Notes under the pieces: model-generated | Databases searched by the model: none | What the model was told of the DNA's origin: nothing | The model's input: only the letters and a program-made list of their open reading frames with translations | Shown here: piece by piece, positions 1-11,016 of the stretch | Layout: each line of letters begins with the position of its first letter | Position numbering within the stretch: position 1 is the first letter of the stretch | Source: Arion vulgaris | Taxonomy: Eukaryota > Mollusca > Gastropoda > Stylommatophora > Arionidae | Length of the DNA: 64,000 bases | Assembly (NCBI GenBank): GCA_020796225.1 | Contig: CM036761.1 | Location: 37,511,428 to 37,575,427 of the forward strand | Direction: 5' to 3' | Position numbers and translations under genes: made by a program

Positions 1-240
1 TTAATAGAAATCAGAGTATACACACAGGCATCCTTCACGGTTACAGTTATACGATTATATAGTACAGTGAACGAAGAAAGAATGCAATTTCAATGTGTGT
101 ATGCATATGAATATAAAGGTGTTTGCCAATCGCCAAGCTGTACAAATATCTGACAATATTTCAATCTCAATGCAATTCTTAATACAGGTTGTAGAGATGA
201 CTACGAATTTAGTCAGCACATATAAAAGAAAATGTTATAA

Positions 241-720
241 TCAGGGACAACTAAGTGTGAATCTATATCCTCTTCGTGTCCCGATTGACACATAAAGCTT
301 CCACAAGAGACTTCCACTGTTGCCGTTCTGCTGCCTTTCTACCAACCGTCTCCACGTCAGGCACACTACTTCAACTCTCTCTCTCCACCGTTCTTCTCCA
401 TGTTTCCTTTGGACAACCATGCCTTCTCTTCCCATCCGCTGTCCATCTGAGAGATGTTATAGCCAATGCCCCCACTGGCATACAACATACATGTCCAAAC
501 CACCCCCGTCTCTTAATGATGGTCTTCAAGGATGCACAGTCTGTTTCAAAAGCTCATTTGTTATGGTATTTGGCCAGAAAATTTGCAGGAATTCTTCTTA
601 AACATTTATTCTGAAATGTCTCCAACTTGTGTATTATGTGCTGTTATGTGTTGGTCATTTTCCAGCATTCACTACTGTATAATAGCACTCCCAATATAAG
701 TGTGAATAGCGCAATGTTAA
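241..720 (-). pseudogene. LINE kappa 3' end (reverse transcriptase C-terminus), broken
   Basis: Read on the minus strand in several frames this gives the usual C-terminal tail of a non-LTR retrotransposon reverse transcriptase: a YSSECWKMT segment, LETFQNKCLRRI, RRGWFGHV, TADGKRRHGCPKETWRRTVE and a final WRRLVE-type stretch. Stops and frameshifts interrupt it. A second copy lies at 54541-54880 on the plus strand. It is a dead 5'-truncated insertion; the clade (CR1, RTE or Jockey type) cannot be settled by eye. Confidence 0.75.
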
Positions 721-730
721 CATAGATCAG

Positions 731-968
731 TCGCCCGCGTGTTGCGAGGCTCGCAAGGAGCAAAGAATAGTAACACTGCGACCTACACAGCATGTCGTAA
801 GGTGCCTATGAAAGCTACCCTAGTAAATAAAAAGCATCGCAGAAATCGGATGTGCTGACTTACTTGTAGGCACATAATTGGCACAATGTTCAATCGCTCT
901 TAGGTTCAGATCACATACAAATCACAAAGAGCGGTTAACAAGTGGTCGATGTGGAGCGTTCGAAGAAG
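731..968 (+). mobile_element. SINE-A copy
   Basis: Member of a family found five times here (also 7303, 31291, 39033, 52235). Order of landmarks: GCTCGCAAGGAGCAAAGAAT, the GTCGTAAG block, AAATCGGATGTGCTG, a TGTAGGCACATAA block, then CACAAAGAGCGGTTAACAAG and a GAAGAAGAA end. An imperfect duplication (aacatagatcag before, aacataactcag after) flanks it, which supports insertion by retrotransposition. Confidence 0.75.
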
Positions 969-980
969 AACATAACTCAG

Positions 981-1739
981 TACTCAATAACTGCTAAACA
1001 AAAAACATTCAATAAATAAGAATCAATAGAAATGCATAGTTTAATTAATTATTCTCAAGATTAAAATTAAAACCTAACACAATGGAACAGTAGCAGGTAA
1101 AAAGAAAAATAGACATAAAAATAAATTAACTGGTATCACTAATAGTAGAGTGGATAAACAAGATTCAGCGTAAATGACAATCAGAAAAAGTGCACAATAA
1201 ACAGGTAAAAGCTGACAGCATAGACATTATTATCAATCTTCTCTCCACTCCCTAACCAAGGCGAAGCTAAGATAGAATGATTGAGAAAGTGAATATACTC
1301 GTTTTGCAAGATTGTATGCCTCCTCTTTTTATTTGTTTGATTTTGACCCCATAACCTAGAAAAAAATGCACCGTTCGCTAACTGTGACTTGTAAGACTGC
1401 ATATCGTTCTCATAAACTATCGAGCCTTATTTTCTTGGCCGTTCTCTTGCTCTATGTCCCACTGAGTTAACTTTCATAAAGCGTGATAATTATATCATTT
1501 ATGTCACATTATGCTAAATATAGTTGCAAAAATAGTAATCATACAGCATAGTAAGCAGTAGGCGTGTGAACTTATAAAGATATCATAGTAATAGGTCTTA
1601 GCATTGTGTGGCACAGGGATCAGTTCTCTTCCTGGATATCTTTTATCCGGTAATAAACAAAATAACCATCAATTTTAAGATGTGCGGAATGCAGCGATAC
1701 TAAATTTGGGAGCTGATTCCGGGTTCGTTCAATATCAAC
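981..1739. other. AT-rich stretch without recognised features
   Basis: No repeat family shared with the rest of the window, no open frame of note and no convincing splice pair was seen here. Confidence 0.5.
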
Positions 1740-1865
1740 ACAAATTTCTTGAGACTAAACCTGGGATCTAACCACTTGACTACGCCAGAATATCAACACA
1801 AATCTTTATAGCTTGACTACGTCAGAATATTAACACAAATCTTTATAACTTGACTACGCCAGAAT
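1740..1865. repeat. 37-bp tandem repeat, left part
   Basis: Units of the form TTGACTACGCCAGAATATCA followed by acacaaatctttata and a two-base linker recur at 37-bp spacing. The array was split by the LINE at 1866-3652 and continues at 3653. Confidence 0.75.
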
Positions 1866-3652
1866 GTAAACAAAACTTTATTCACAATCTAGCCACCGAG
1901 GCGGAAACAGCTGCAAAAACTGGGAACAACAAGACCGTATTCCACATTATGAAGCAACTATGCAAACATACTCCTACACCAAATAAACCCATCAAAGACA
2001 ATCAAGGTAGGATACTGCTGTCAGAAGAACAACAAAAACAACGATGGGCAGAACATTTTAAAGAAATACTAAATAGACCGCAACCAGAGATTGTTCCCAA
2101 CCTAGAGGAAGAAATCACCATGCCCACACTAGAAGCTTCCTGCGAGCCATTCACACTGGAGGAGTTGAAATCTGCCATTAAAAATTGAGAAACAACAAAG
2201 CGGTTGGTGATGATATCTCTGGAGAAATGCTCAAAGCAGCAGATGATAACAACTTACAACATATACTCCAACTGATAAATGAAATCTGGCAAAATGAATC
2301 CCCACCACAACAGTGGAAAGATGGTATTATTTTCAAATTACCTAAAAAGGAGATTTGTCTGATTGTAATAACTGGCGTGGGATCATCCTACTGTCAGTGC
2401 CAGGAAAACTTTTTGTAGCATGTTACTCGAGAGACTGAAAAAATCTATAGATGAAAGGCTAAGAGAAGAACAAGCAGGGTTTAGACCAAAACGAGCATGC
2501 ATAGATCACATCTTCACACTAAGAGTAATCATTGAAGAGTTCGTAGAATTTCAATCGAATTTAATCATCAACTTTGTTGATTTTCAGAAAGTGTTTGACA
2601 GTATTCACCGTCCTACGCTTTGGAAACTACTCAAAAACTATGGTTTCCTGCTAAATTCATCAACATCATAAAATCCTTCTACAGTGAATCGCGCTGCAGT
2701 GTAAGAACAGATTTCGGTAACTCTGACTGGTTCCCAGTGGAAACAGGAGTGAAACAAGGCTGCGTCTTATCGCCAATGCTCTTTGGAATAGCAATTGACT
2801 GGGTCATGCGAAAATGCACCAATACGAAAATGCACCAATAACGCAAATATGGGTTGATAAAATTTTAGAAGACCTTGATTTTGCCGACGATATAGCCCTT
2901 TTGAGTTCATCACATCAAGATATTCAAATGAAAACAAACCTCCAAAATATCTCAGGACAAATTGGTCTCCAAATAAACACCACAAAAACAAAAATTGTTG
3001 ACCTTACCAGCAGTCCAGAAAATATTCAACTAAAAACTACACTCTTGAAAAAGTCAAAAGTTTTACATACCTAGGGAGTATGATGACATCTATGGGGGAT
3101 ACCGCGCCAGAAATTCCACACATAATCGCATTGGCATCAAGTGCTTTTAACAAATTGTCAAATATATGGAAGTCCAATTCACTCAGCAAGCACTTAAAAT
3201 TAAAGATCTTTAACTCTTGTGTGATTCCAGTATTAACTTATGGATGCGAGAGTTGGAAAGCAACAAAAGCTCTAGAGAAAATTAGATCTGAAATAAATGT
3301 CTTAGAAGAATTGAACCTCAAATGGTCGATTTCAGACCCAATAAAAGACAAGGCCAAGCAAGAAAATGTATCAAATTTTATAAGAAAGCGCCGCTGGAAC
3401 TACATCGGCCACACACTTAGAATGGATGAGAGAAGACTCCTTACCAATCCCTCATATGGACACCAGAGGGAAAAAGAAAACGAGGAAGACCAAGAGAGAC
3501 TCTGCGTAGAACCATCACCAGAGAAGGCTCAACGATGGGCCTAGTAAACATTAAAGACCTAAAACAGATAGCAACGAACCGCGAGACATGGAGAACTATG
3601 ACCTCTGCCCCATGCGCCGCCCACAGGCCCAAGAGGAAAGACTAACTAACTA
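1866..3652 (+). pseudogene. 5'-truncated LINE beta with nearly whole reverse transcriptase
   Basis: This is the longest retrotransposon here, about 1.8 kb of plus-strand reverse transcriptase in four or more frames. In order: a linker region (HIMKQLCKHTPTPNKPIKDN), NNKAVGDDISGEMLKAADD, a fingers segment with EEQAGFRPKRACIDHIFTLR, VDFQKVFDS, TGVKQGCVLSPMLFGIAIDW, the catalytic box LDFADDIALL near 2875-2905, KSFTYLGS-like thumb, YGCESWKATKALEKI and the terminal RKRRWNYIGHTLRMD. The endonuclease is missing. Frameshifts near 2185, 2415, 2640, 2815 and 3075 make it non-functional. The duplicated target acgccagaat (1856-1865 and 3653-3662) and an (actaa)n tail mark the exact ends. It landed inside the 37-bp tandem repeat. 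Confidence 0.9.
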
Positions 3653-3780
3653 ACGCCAGAATATCAACACAAATCTTTATAGTTTGACTACACTAGGAAT
3701 CTAAACCACTTGACTACGTCAGCATATTAACACACATATTTAATATCCTGATTAAACCAGAGATCTAACCACTTGTGCAT
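3653..3780. repeat. 37-bp tandem repeat, right part
   Basis: Continuation of the array at 1740-1865 after the LINE insertion, with decaying copies of the TTGACTAC and CAGAATAT-AACACAAAT blocks. Confidence 0.65.
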
Positions 3781-3864
3781 ATTAAACCTATCTAGGTAAA
3801 ATGTTACTAACATTCCCGTAATAACAAGACGTCTATTATTAATCAACAAAGATAAGGAACTCAC

Positions 3865-3906
3865 CTCCCATAATCATCCCTGTAGTGTTGACCGTTATAT
3901 CCACCA
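3865..3906 (-). CDS. Candidate 42-nt internal exon, GY-rich protein
   Basis: On the minus strand a pyrimidine tract ending ttacag precedes a 42-nt open segment, which is followed by the strong donor GTGAGT. It begins with one base that completes a codon, then reads GGYNGQHYRDDYGR, and stops two bases into the next codon. The incoming phase matches the end of the candidate exon at 11158-11017: joined, AA plus T gives Asn. I do not recognise the protein. Composition (Gly, Tyr, Asp, Arg) resembles low-complexity RNA-associated proteins, but that is only suggestive. A chance splice pair remains possible. Confidence 0.35.
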
Positions 3907-4029
3907 CTGTAAAGAGAGATTGATTTTAAAAAGCTAGTTAGATGTACCATATATTATCTTACACAGGCATAAATTTAGAAGACTCACCAACAAGTAAAGT
4001 ATATACAGTGAGAAAGTATGCATTGTAAT

Positions 4030-4067
4030 ATATAAATATATATATATATATATATTCATATATATAA
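4030..4067. repeat. (TA)n microsatellite
   Basis: Imperfect TATA dinucleotide run. Confidence 0.8.
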
Positions 4068-4229
4068 CATCATATTCGCACTTGCCAGTGTATAATACAA
4101 TTATAAAATAGACACAACCTGCCATACCCAGAATCTGAACAAGTTCAACATTACACTACACAGTGGCCAGGATAACATGTTTTTTTATGATTGGTAAGCT
4201 CACAATTTCAGTATTCTCAAACTATCATC

Positions 4230-4500
4230 AAGGTGCGTGTCCTTTATAGGACGTTGCTCTCTTTGCAGCGCATCTGAAATTCATCGTCTCTTCATATTCA
4301 TGGTTTCTTTAATATCTTGTAGCTATCTTCTTCTTGGTCTGCCTCTGCGTCCTGGGACCTTGCCCTCCAATATTGTTCTCTCCAGGCCATTGTGACGCTT
4401 GATGAAGCCAAAGTATCTAATTTTCTGTATAGTATATTGTTTATCAGCCAATTGTATTTAACATTCAATTATTTCAGGACATCAGTGTTTCAAGCAAAAG
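4230..4500 (-). pseudogene. LINE alpha 3' end
   Basis: The minus strand gives IQKIRYFGFIKRH and PGRRGRPKKKIATRY-like segments followed by a 3' tail reading agagagcaacgtcctataaa-ggacacgcacc. The same tail closes the copy at 44871-45335 on the other strand, so this is a 5'-truncated insertion of one family. Its tail resembles that of SINE-F. Confidence 0.7.
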
Positions 4501-4780
4501 AACTCAAACTATTGCGGGTCTAAAAATAGGGTAGGTCGTAGACGCTACGGTGGGTCAAAGTTCAAAGTAACGTAAGAAGCACGTCATCAATTGTGTTACC
4601 CTAAATAACAGACAAAAGATAACTGAATGGTTGGCCAGAGCTCTGTTCGTGCAAACAAATTGGTAATGATTTCATTATAACACAAGTTACGATCCAGCTC
4701 ATTGAAGAGATGTAGCTTTATTTTGAATGTCTTGATCTTCTATTCTGCAACAGCTTGATATTGGAGATGGTTATTGAAGA

Positions 4781-5035
4781 GCATAACATCAACGGAAATT
4801 AAATATTTTGGACACATCAAACAACATGGGTGCCCGGAGAAGGTAATTTTGAAGGAATGGTGCATGGAAGAAGAATAAGAGGAAGACCTAGAAGACGATG
4901 TGTGCAAGATGTCATTGACGATCTGAGAATGACTGCTGCTGACGCCGGTCAACTTGAACAGTAACAGGGTTTTGTCAGGACTGTTGTCATGGGAGCCAAG
5001 TTCCAGAAGGAACAAGCTACTTGATGATGATGATG
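4781..5035 (+). pseudogene. LINE zeta-like 3' end
   Basis: Plus-strand frames give LKYFGHIKQHG, then GRPRR-type basic residues, then QDVIDDL-like sequence, followed by a (gat)n end near 5025. This is the C-terminal tail of a non-LTR reverse transcriptase, degraded. Related copies are at 12135, 45790 and 61488. Confidence 0.65.
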
Positions 5036-5040
5036 ATAAT

Positions 5041-5494
5041 CTTATGATATTGTATAATGCTTTAGCATGACAGTAACAGAGGCAGCATATTGATAAATAA
5101 TTAGGATGTAAGCCTTAGAACTAAAAGTTAGTGATTATACAAACAGTTTTGTTACCAGCGGAAGGTACAGCAGCAACTGTCGCTCTCCACCGATTTATAT
5201 TCTTGAGATCTCTATTGACACGGGCACACATACTTCATAAATTGTTATCTCTTTTATAAGCCTCAACAAAACATTTAAACTAAGATTATTTCTCACAGTT
5301 ACCTCACACGCACGTAAAGAATATGAATATCTTCAGTTGTTAATTACAGCAAATAGTCGAACATTTTCTAACAATAAATTAATCACTTTAAAAACGAAGT
5401 GTTATAATTGAGATGAATAGTTGATATATACTATCCCCCATTTACACAGAGGTGTGTAAACACGATATAAAGACACTGTACATGTGTAAAGTGG
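5041..5494. other. Unassigned intergenic stretch
   Basis: No dispersed family recognised. A short minus-strand open segment near 5156-5237 was considered and rejected as an exon because its donor is weak. Confidence 0.4.
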
Positions 5495-5718
5495 AGGGTC
5501 TCTATGGTGAAGTGGTTAAGACGTTCTAATGTTGTGGTTTCAATCCGTACCGAGTCACCTGTGCACCTTTTTCCATAAGATCCCTATGATTGCTGCTGGA
5601 GCTACAAAGTTCGTGCTTTATGCAACACTCTCGACAGATGGCATACCCTTTCTGCTGACAGGAACGGAGTCATATGGGGGAACCCGGTCTAATGAAGTCA
5701 ATCGTTCACCTTTCGATT
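5495..5718 (+). mobile_element. SINE-G copy with tRNA-like head
   Basis: The head ggtctctatggtgaagtgg resembles a tRNA gene 5' part with box A (TGGTGAAGTGG), and GGTTTCAATCC fits box B about 35 bases later. The body (gctacaaagttcgtgctttatg, cgacagatggcata) is shared, in reverse orientation, with copies at 9623, 12590, 29465, 34830 and 41705. Confidence 0.7.
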
Positions 5719-6030
5719 TTATAGACATATGTAAAATCTTAGAATGGCGTGATATTCCCTAATGAAGATATGTCTTACAGTGATATGTTACGCTAGTGAA
5801 TACGAGCGATGTTGTAAACGAAAGACGAAGATGAAAAACAAGAGCATAAAACAGCTTTTGGACCATGTTTTCAGGGCGAATTATCTTAATTCATATCTGA
5901 TACGACTACTATATAATGATAGTATTTGTTCCCAATCGATGATAACAACAGTGTCATGTATGTGTTGTAACAACTCTAAGGTAAATTCAAATGTGGTTAT
6001 AGTCATATTCTAGCGCGGTATGTACTAATA

Positions 6031-6660
6031 GCCGTCCATCGCAAGCGATGATGACAACAATCTCAGACGTGTACTGTTGCACCTCTCTGGTGTGTGCGGA
6101 GGTGACTGTAGAGTCCAATCCTAGAACAGAATCCCCGACCACAGGTGGGGCATACATGATCAAGGCCAGACATGTGCGTGCTGTGTGCTCTGTCTTTTCG
6201 CGCTGCTCGTTTTCTCTGTGCCTCAACAATACGATGATTCTCAGCTATTCGGGTTCCTCTTTTGTTGTTACAGCGCCACATTTGGCGATCTTGCGCAAGG
6301 ATTCCCAGCACGTATTGTCTACATCGAAGCATTTCAGAGACACTTTAAGAGTGTCTTTAAAGCGTTTTTCTGTCCACCAGCTAAACGTCTGCCCCCTTCA
6401 AGCTCGCCATACATCAACTGTTTTGGGATGCGTTTATCAGGCATTCGAGCAACGTGACCGACCCATCTCAGTTGGGCCTTCTGCAACAGGGTGTTGACGC
6501 TTGTGATCTTTGCTCTTGTGAGGACTTCGCTGTCTGGAATTTACTACGAAATGTGGGAAACACACAATATCGGAGATGGCAGCACGTCTTCTTACCATCT
6601 CTTCAATTCTTTGACGTTCAGCGGAATCCTCGATATGTTGTTACTTAACCAGATGAAACA
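6031..6660 (-). pseudogene. LINE eta 3' end with C-terminal zinc finger
   Basis: The minus strand carries the end of a non-LTR retrotransposon ORF2. A basic segment is followed by HVCPTCGRGFCSRIGLYSHL-RTH, a C-x2-C-x12-H-x3-H finger of the kind found at the C-terminus of several LINE reverse transcriptases. Upstream residues ([17 protein letters not shown]) are frame-shifted. The 3' end on this strand reads catcgcttgcgatggacggc. Copies at 48863-49251 and 53041-53765 show the same finger. Confidence 0.8.
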
Positions 6661-6749
6661 GTCTTGAGAAAGGTCCTTATAGGGGGTGGCGTCAATGTTG
6701 AAGTTTCACTGTCCGCTGCCGAACACACTGTATAACATATAGCATACTT

Positions 6750-6965
6750 CTTCGGCTATCTCTGGTAATGCTCGTAATTCCCTGTAGACCACAAGCTGGG
6801 CAGCCAGCTTGAGATCTGTCAGGTTTATCAAAAATGTAGCTTTAATCGAGATAAGTATAACTTTTTCAGCGATCTCTGGTCATGCGCTTAATTTACTGTG
6901 GACCACAAACTGGGCAGTCAGCATCAGGTCTGTCAGGTTTCCCCAAAGCTTAGTTTTCCGGTGTA
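6750..6965 (-). pseudogene. RNase H LINE (rho) 3' fragments, two tandem copies
   Basis: Two consecutive copies of the same block (agcgatctctggtcatgcgc, actgtggaccacaaactggg, cagcatcaggtctgtcaggt) match 40440-40560. On the minus strand this is the region after the RNase H domain of a LINE. The two copies lie about 120 bp apart. Confidence 0.6.
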
Positions 6966-7302
6966 AGTATAACAAGAACGTCTCTTTTCATAGAACCCTC
7001 GAAGTAAAAGAAGGAGAGTTTGGTAAATTTAAAAAAAAAAGTCACGAGACGAGATTTAGAGGCAGTTATTACTCGTCATATACATACGATATGGAAGAAA
7101 CTGGATAGAAGGTTTCGAACCTTGGCACTTAGAAACTCCCATGATACAAAGGACGACATGAGATAATACTTTATTCACCACTTCCTGCAGTCTTCTGTAG
7201 AAGATGTATTTGTCTACCTGTTCAGTCTCGTTTGTGTGCGCATAATATTGAATGATGTAAGTTGTGCATGTCTTCCATTTAATCCTGCGGTCAGTATTCT
7301 TT

Positions 7303-7563
7303 CTCTAACACCCGTGTGGTGCCGGGGCCCGCAAAGGAAAAATAGAATAATACCACTACGACCTATAAGGTATGTTGTAAGAGGCGACTGATGTAGGACC
7401 CAGGGAAGCTAGCCTAGTAAATAAAAATCATCGTAGAAATCGGATATGCTGGCCTACTTGTAGGCGCATAACTGGCACAACGTACAACCGCTCTTATGTT
7501 CAGATTACATATAAATCACAGAGAGTGGTTAACAAGTGGTCGATATAGAGCGTTCGAAGAAGA
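7303..7563 (+). mobile_element. SINE-A copy
   Basis: Full-length copy beginning near GTGTGGTGCCGGGGCCCGCA and ending in GAAGAAG. The 10-bp duplication agtattcttt (7293-7302 and 7564-7573) bounds it. Confidence 0.8.
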
Positions 7564-7573
7564 AGTATTCTTT

Positions 7574-8300
7574 AATACATTGGATGCCACTAGGAAATGA
7601 GTCCTTTCCTCAAAATAAGTGCAATTCTGGCGGAGTGTTGGTTATCCCGTCCAAGAGTAGCTTCCACTGTGCCAGTTGATGTTTTCTCAAGACCTGACTT
7701 AACTGGACTATCTGATGCAATATGTGCAATTTGTAACGCATAATCTCATATAACCTGGGTAGTATAAGTTGTTTCCACACTTAAGTCTTACTACACATGC
7801 TGTTCATTCTAGCATCGGAATTATGTTTCCAGATCGCTGAGAATCGAGCACCATTTCCTTTCAATGTAGCCATTTTTGGGGTGCAAAGCTGTTAGCACTG
7901 TGCCCAACCTACAACTGGGAGGACAGGTGGCAATTTTCTTACTGTCCCGGCCGCAGTGATCTGTCTCGTTTGGGTGATTCTACAACAACAATTTTTCTGC
8001 CGGAATAGATCACTGGTCCACCGAGGTACTCAAGCACTACCCACCAACCACACACAAACACAACAAGGTAATGGCATCGGGGAGGGTGCTGTTCTACACT
8101 ATTATGAATTTCAATGTAAATACGTAAAAAAGGTAAATAGAGTCTACTACAAACCCTTAAATAAGTCTGAAATGTTCAGTACGTACGTACATCGAAGAAA
8201 CATAATTGTAGTGATCTTTGGTTAGAGTCGTTTATAAATTGTTGTACAGCGAACGAAAAAGTAGAGAATATCGCAGTGGTGTGTTGCGCTGGATACATGA
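7574..8300. other. Unassigned stretch
   Basis: No match to the families defined elsewhere in the window. Open frames such as 7956-8225 have no recognisable domain and no splice context. Confidence 0.4.
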
Positions 8301-8470
8301 TACTACTAGGCGCTAGCATTTCAGTGTGAAGTGGTCAGTCCGCGTTCTCGCTAACATTATTTCCCAAACTCTACTACCCAGGTACTGTTTTACAGCTAAT
8401 GCAACCAACGCTCTAACCCCGGTTGACCACTGTAGCATACACATATCTATCTCTCTCGTTCTCTCTCTTA

Positions 8471-8547
<77 letters not shown>
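8471..8547. repeat. (TA)n microsatellite
   Basis: An almost perfect run of about 38 TA units. It lies just before a SINE-F head. Confidence 0.95.
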
Positions 8548-8550
<3 letters not shown>

Positions 8551-8640
8551 TCTGTGACTTAAGGGTTAGTGACTCGGTCGATTAACCCCGATGTTCTGAG
8601 TTCGAATCACGCTGCGGACAGCATACACATATTTATCTCT
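8548..8640 (+). mobile_element. SINE-F head, partial, followed by (TA)n
   Basis: Carries only the tRNA-like head (gttctgagttcgaatcacgc, with box B GAGTTCGAATC) and then a TA run at 8649-8676. The next full copy begins right after that run, so the pair looks like a local duplication. Confidence 0.7.
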
Positions 8641-8644
8641 CTCT

Positions 8645-8676
<32 letters not shown>

Positions 8677-8678
<2 letters not shown>

Positions 8679-8905
8679 GGCGTCTGTGGCTTAGTGGCTC
8701 GGTCTATTACCCTCGACGTTCTGAGTTCGAATCACGCTGCGGACAGTTTGGTTGCAAATTGTTTGCGTGGATTTTAACAAAAGGACTATGGCACCACCCG
8801 TTCAGAAAGCAATGGCAAACTACTGAACGTAATAATGTCTAGAAAAATCACAAACAGAGTTAAAAGCTGGGATTGATTCGCAAAGTCCTGTAAAGGATAT
8901 GCAAC
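8677..8905 (+). mobile_element. SINE-F copy, full length, tRNA-derived
   Basis: Head: ggcgtctgtggcttagtggc (box A TGGCTTAGTGG) and GAGTTCGAATC (box B) about 40 bases later, followed by a body with agcaatggcaaactactgaa and tgtctagaaaaatcac. The tail reads gtcctgtaaaggatatg, nearly the same as the 3' tail of LINE alpha (gtcctgtaaaggatacg at 45088). That suggests LINE alpha machinery moved this SINE. Another good copy is at 52556. Confidence 0.8.
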
Positions 8906-9622
8906 TAACTTTATATATATATATGAACTTCAAATTAAGCGCCTAAACAAATGTACGCCATTGGAGTCTAGGTACTTTTGGTGCAGGAAACATTTTGTGA
9001 AAGCTGTCTGCTCTGAAAATCTTGAAGTAGATTTTCTATTACCATCTACATTTTGGATAGCGAACAAAAGGAATGCGGCGTAGTCCCGTCTGAATAAGAT
9101 ACACCTCCGGCGGTTAACATGCATCAGTGGTTCTCAAACGATTTAAGATCACAACAGTGATATTGTTATAGCTGAGAAATGCTTGGAGGGGGACATACTT
9201 GTTCTCGGTGTTAACAATCCGAAGTCGATTGCTATAAAATTTGCTTTTGATTTCTATGTTCCGCCATGGAACATTATATGGATTTTCAGGATAATTTAAC
9301 TTGCATTTTAAAATTCTATATAATGTGTTCTGACGTGCTTGACAAATAAGCTTCAGTTTATGAGAACCAGGTCAGACCCGTCCACGACGCAGCTGCTTAG
9401 GATGGCACCGATAAATAGCACCACAATAGGTGACATATTTCATTAAATTGCTCAGAACTGCGTACTGTGTACTCCGTTCCACTATAAAAATACAAATGTT
9501 AGAAGAATCACTGTTAAAACGTTTATGACAATACACATTTTGGTGCATGACCCAGGGATGACAGACTCCACTTACTAAATAACAGTACTAGTGTGTATGG
9601 CCTTTGATAAAAACAAACTATT
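8906..9622. other. Unassigned stretch with a possible eroded hAT end
   Basis: Contains cagtggttctcaaac at 9125 and tttatgagaacc near 9357, which may be eroded inverted ends of an old hAT element. No flanking duplication could be shown. Nothing else recognised. Confidence 0.3.
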
Positions 9623-9870
9623 AAAAAGGGTCTAAAGCCAAAGGACTTCAGTGCACCGGGTTTTTACCCCATATGGCTTGGTCCCTTGGAATCAATCCCA
9701 GCTCCGCAGAAATTGCACGCTATCTGCCGAGAGTATTGCACAAAGCCCGAACTGCGGTAACAATCCTAGGGGACTCTTGAAAAATGCACCGTGAAACGAA
9801 CGTCGCAGTCCGGATTGGAACCCACGACTTTCGGAATGAAAAGCAAAGGGTTAATAACTATCATAAATAG
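9623..9870 (-). mobile_element. SINE-G copy
   Basis: Shares cgcagaaattgcacgctatc, tattgcacaaagcccgaact and caatcctaggg with the other SINE-G copies, in minus orientation. The head (ttccaatccggactgcg) is degraded. Confidence 0.7.
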
Positions 9871-11000
9871 ACGTAGACCATTCGCAACAGCTTGCCCAGA
9901 TAATGAATACATTTCTGCGCCGATTTTCCTCTCTTCTTTTTTCTTAAACAGAATATTGCGCATATCCCTAAACTGACAAGACAGTACAAGATATATGACC
10001 ATGTCACATACCGTGCAGTATGCTTCTTTCCTTACAGCAACTATTATGAACTATAACTTCTTTACTCGAGGATCTAAATTACAAGTACCTCGCAGATATA
10101 GCCAAAGTAAATAAACCAGTTTAGCCAGAAATGTTCAAGAAAAAAAGTATTTCTGAATAACAGTATGCTTCATCTTTTTTTTTTTTAACGACTCTGCTTA
10201 AAGAGACCGGCAACTTCTCAAGGACGGCAGAAGACAGTTTCAGTTCAAAGTAGGAGTAGTGTATTCTTTATATATCAGCTATCGTATTTATTCTTCTAAA
10301 TTGAAATAATAACTTAATATACACTATCTACAAAAGGTGTGCAACAACTATTCTTATATAGAAAACGAAGATGAATCGGAGCATAAAACATGCATTGTTA
10401 TTGGTTACTAAACTGACGTCACTGCACTCCGGGTAGACCCATAGGTGCTCAGTCTCCCTCAACAGATATCGAAGAGTATGCATACTGATGGTTCCCAATT
10501 TCTCTTCTTTCCACTATCTCTTCTTTTGTATGCATACTTTTTTGTTTGTTTGATCTGCTGGAGGACCAGTCAACGATGCACGAACCCCGTAGCACCGGCT
10601 GGAGCTCATTACATATAGTACAAATTAGAAAACATGCATAAAAATCCCAGTACTACTAAATCTTATAGTTACCAGTGTAACATATATGACAGGAACTGCA
10701 GTTCTATAAATCATTGGATCTTTAACATGAATTCAGTACAGTACGATTGATGAAAATTGTTAAATTTAAATATTAGTTTAAAAGTTCAATCTCAAGTGGA
10801 AAAGAAAATGTGAAGCGAGTTGGAAAAAAAGTAAGAACAAGATAGAGAATAATCACTGGAAATAGTATTGTTATTATTGTTTTTGCATTTTGTAAAACTA
10901 CAGTGCCTTATTACGTGTTTCGCCATTGTTACATAGTTTTACTGCAGTCTTCCCCTATATCGAGAAATATTAGCTGGCGAATAATTGCTTATGTAACAAG
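9871..11000. other. Unassigned AT-rich stretch
   Basis: Over 1 kb without a recognised repeat or exon. It would be intron if the flanking candidate exons (11017 and 3865) are real. Confidence 0.4.
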
Positions 11001-11016
11001 GAAGCAAATGACTTAC

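Noticed and set aside
5156..5237. Possible first coding exon on the minus strand starting MCARVNRDLKNINRWRAT
   Set aside because: The donor (GTAACA) is weak, its phase does not fit the neighbouring candidate exon, and no homology is apparent.
6063..6332. Host zinc-finger protein
   Set aside because: The single finger is the C-terminal end of a LINE ORF2 and recurs at 48.9 and 53.6 kb with the same retrotransposon context.
8677..8750. Functional tRNA genes at the SINE heads (also 5495, 14840, 46964, 17300)
   Set aside because: Box A and B are present but acceptor stems do not pair properly and each head continues into a dispersed SINE body.
9125..9370. Second SPIN-like or other hAT element starting cagtggttctcaaac
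   Set aside because: Only the first 15 bases fit; the right end is imperfect and no 8-bp duplication is present.
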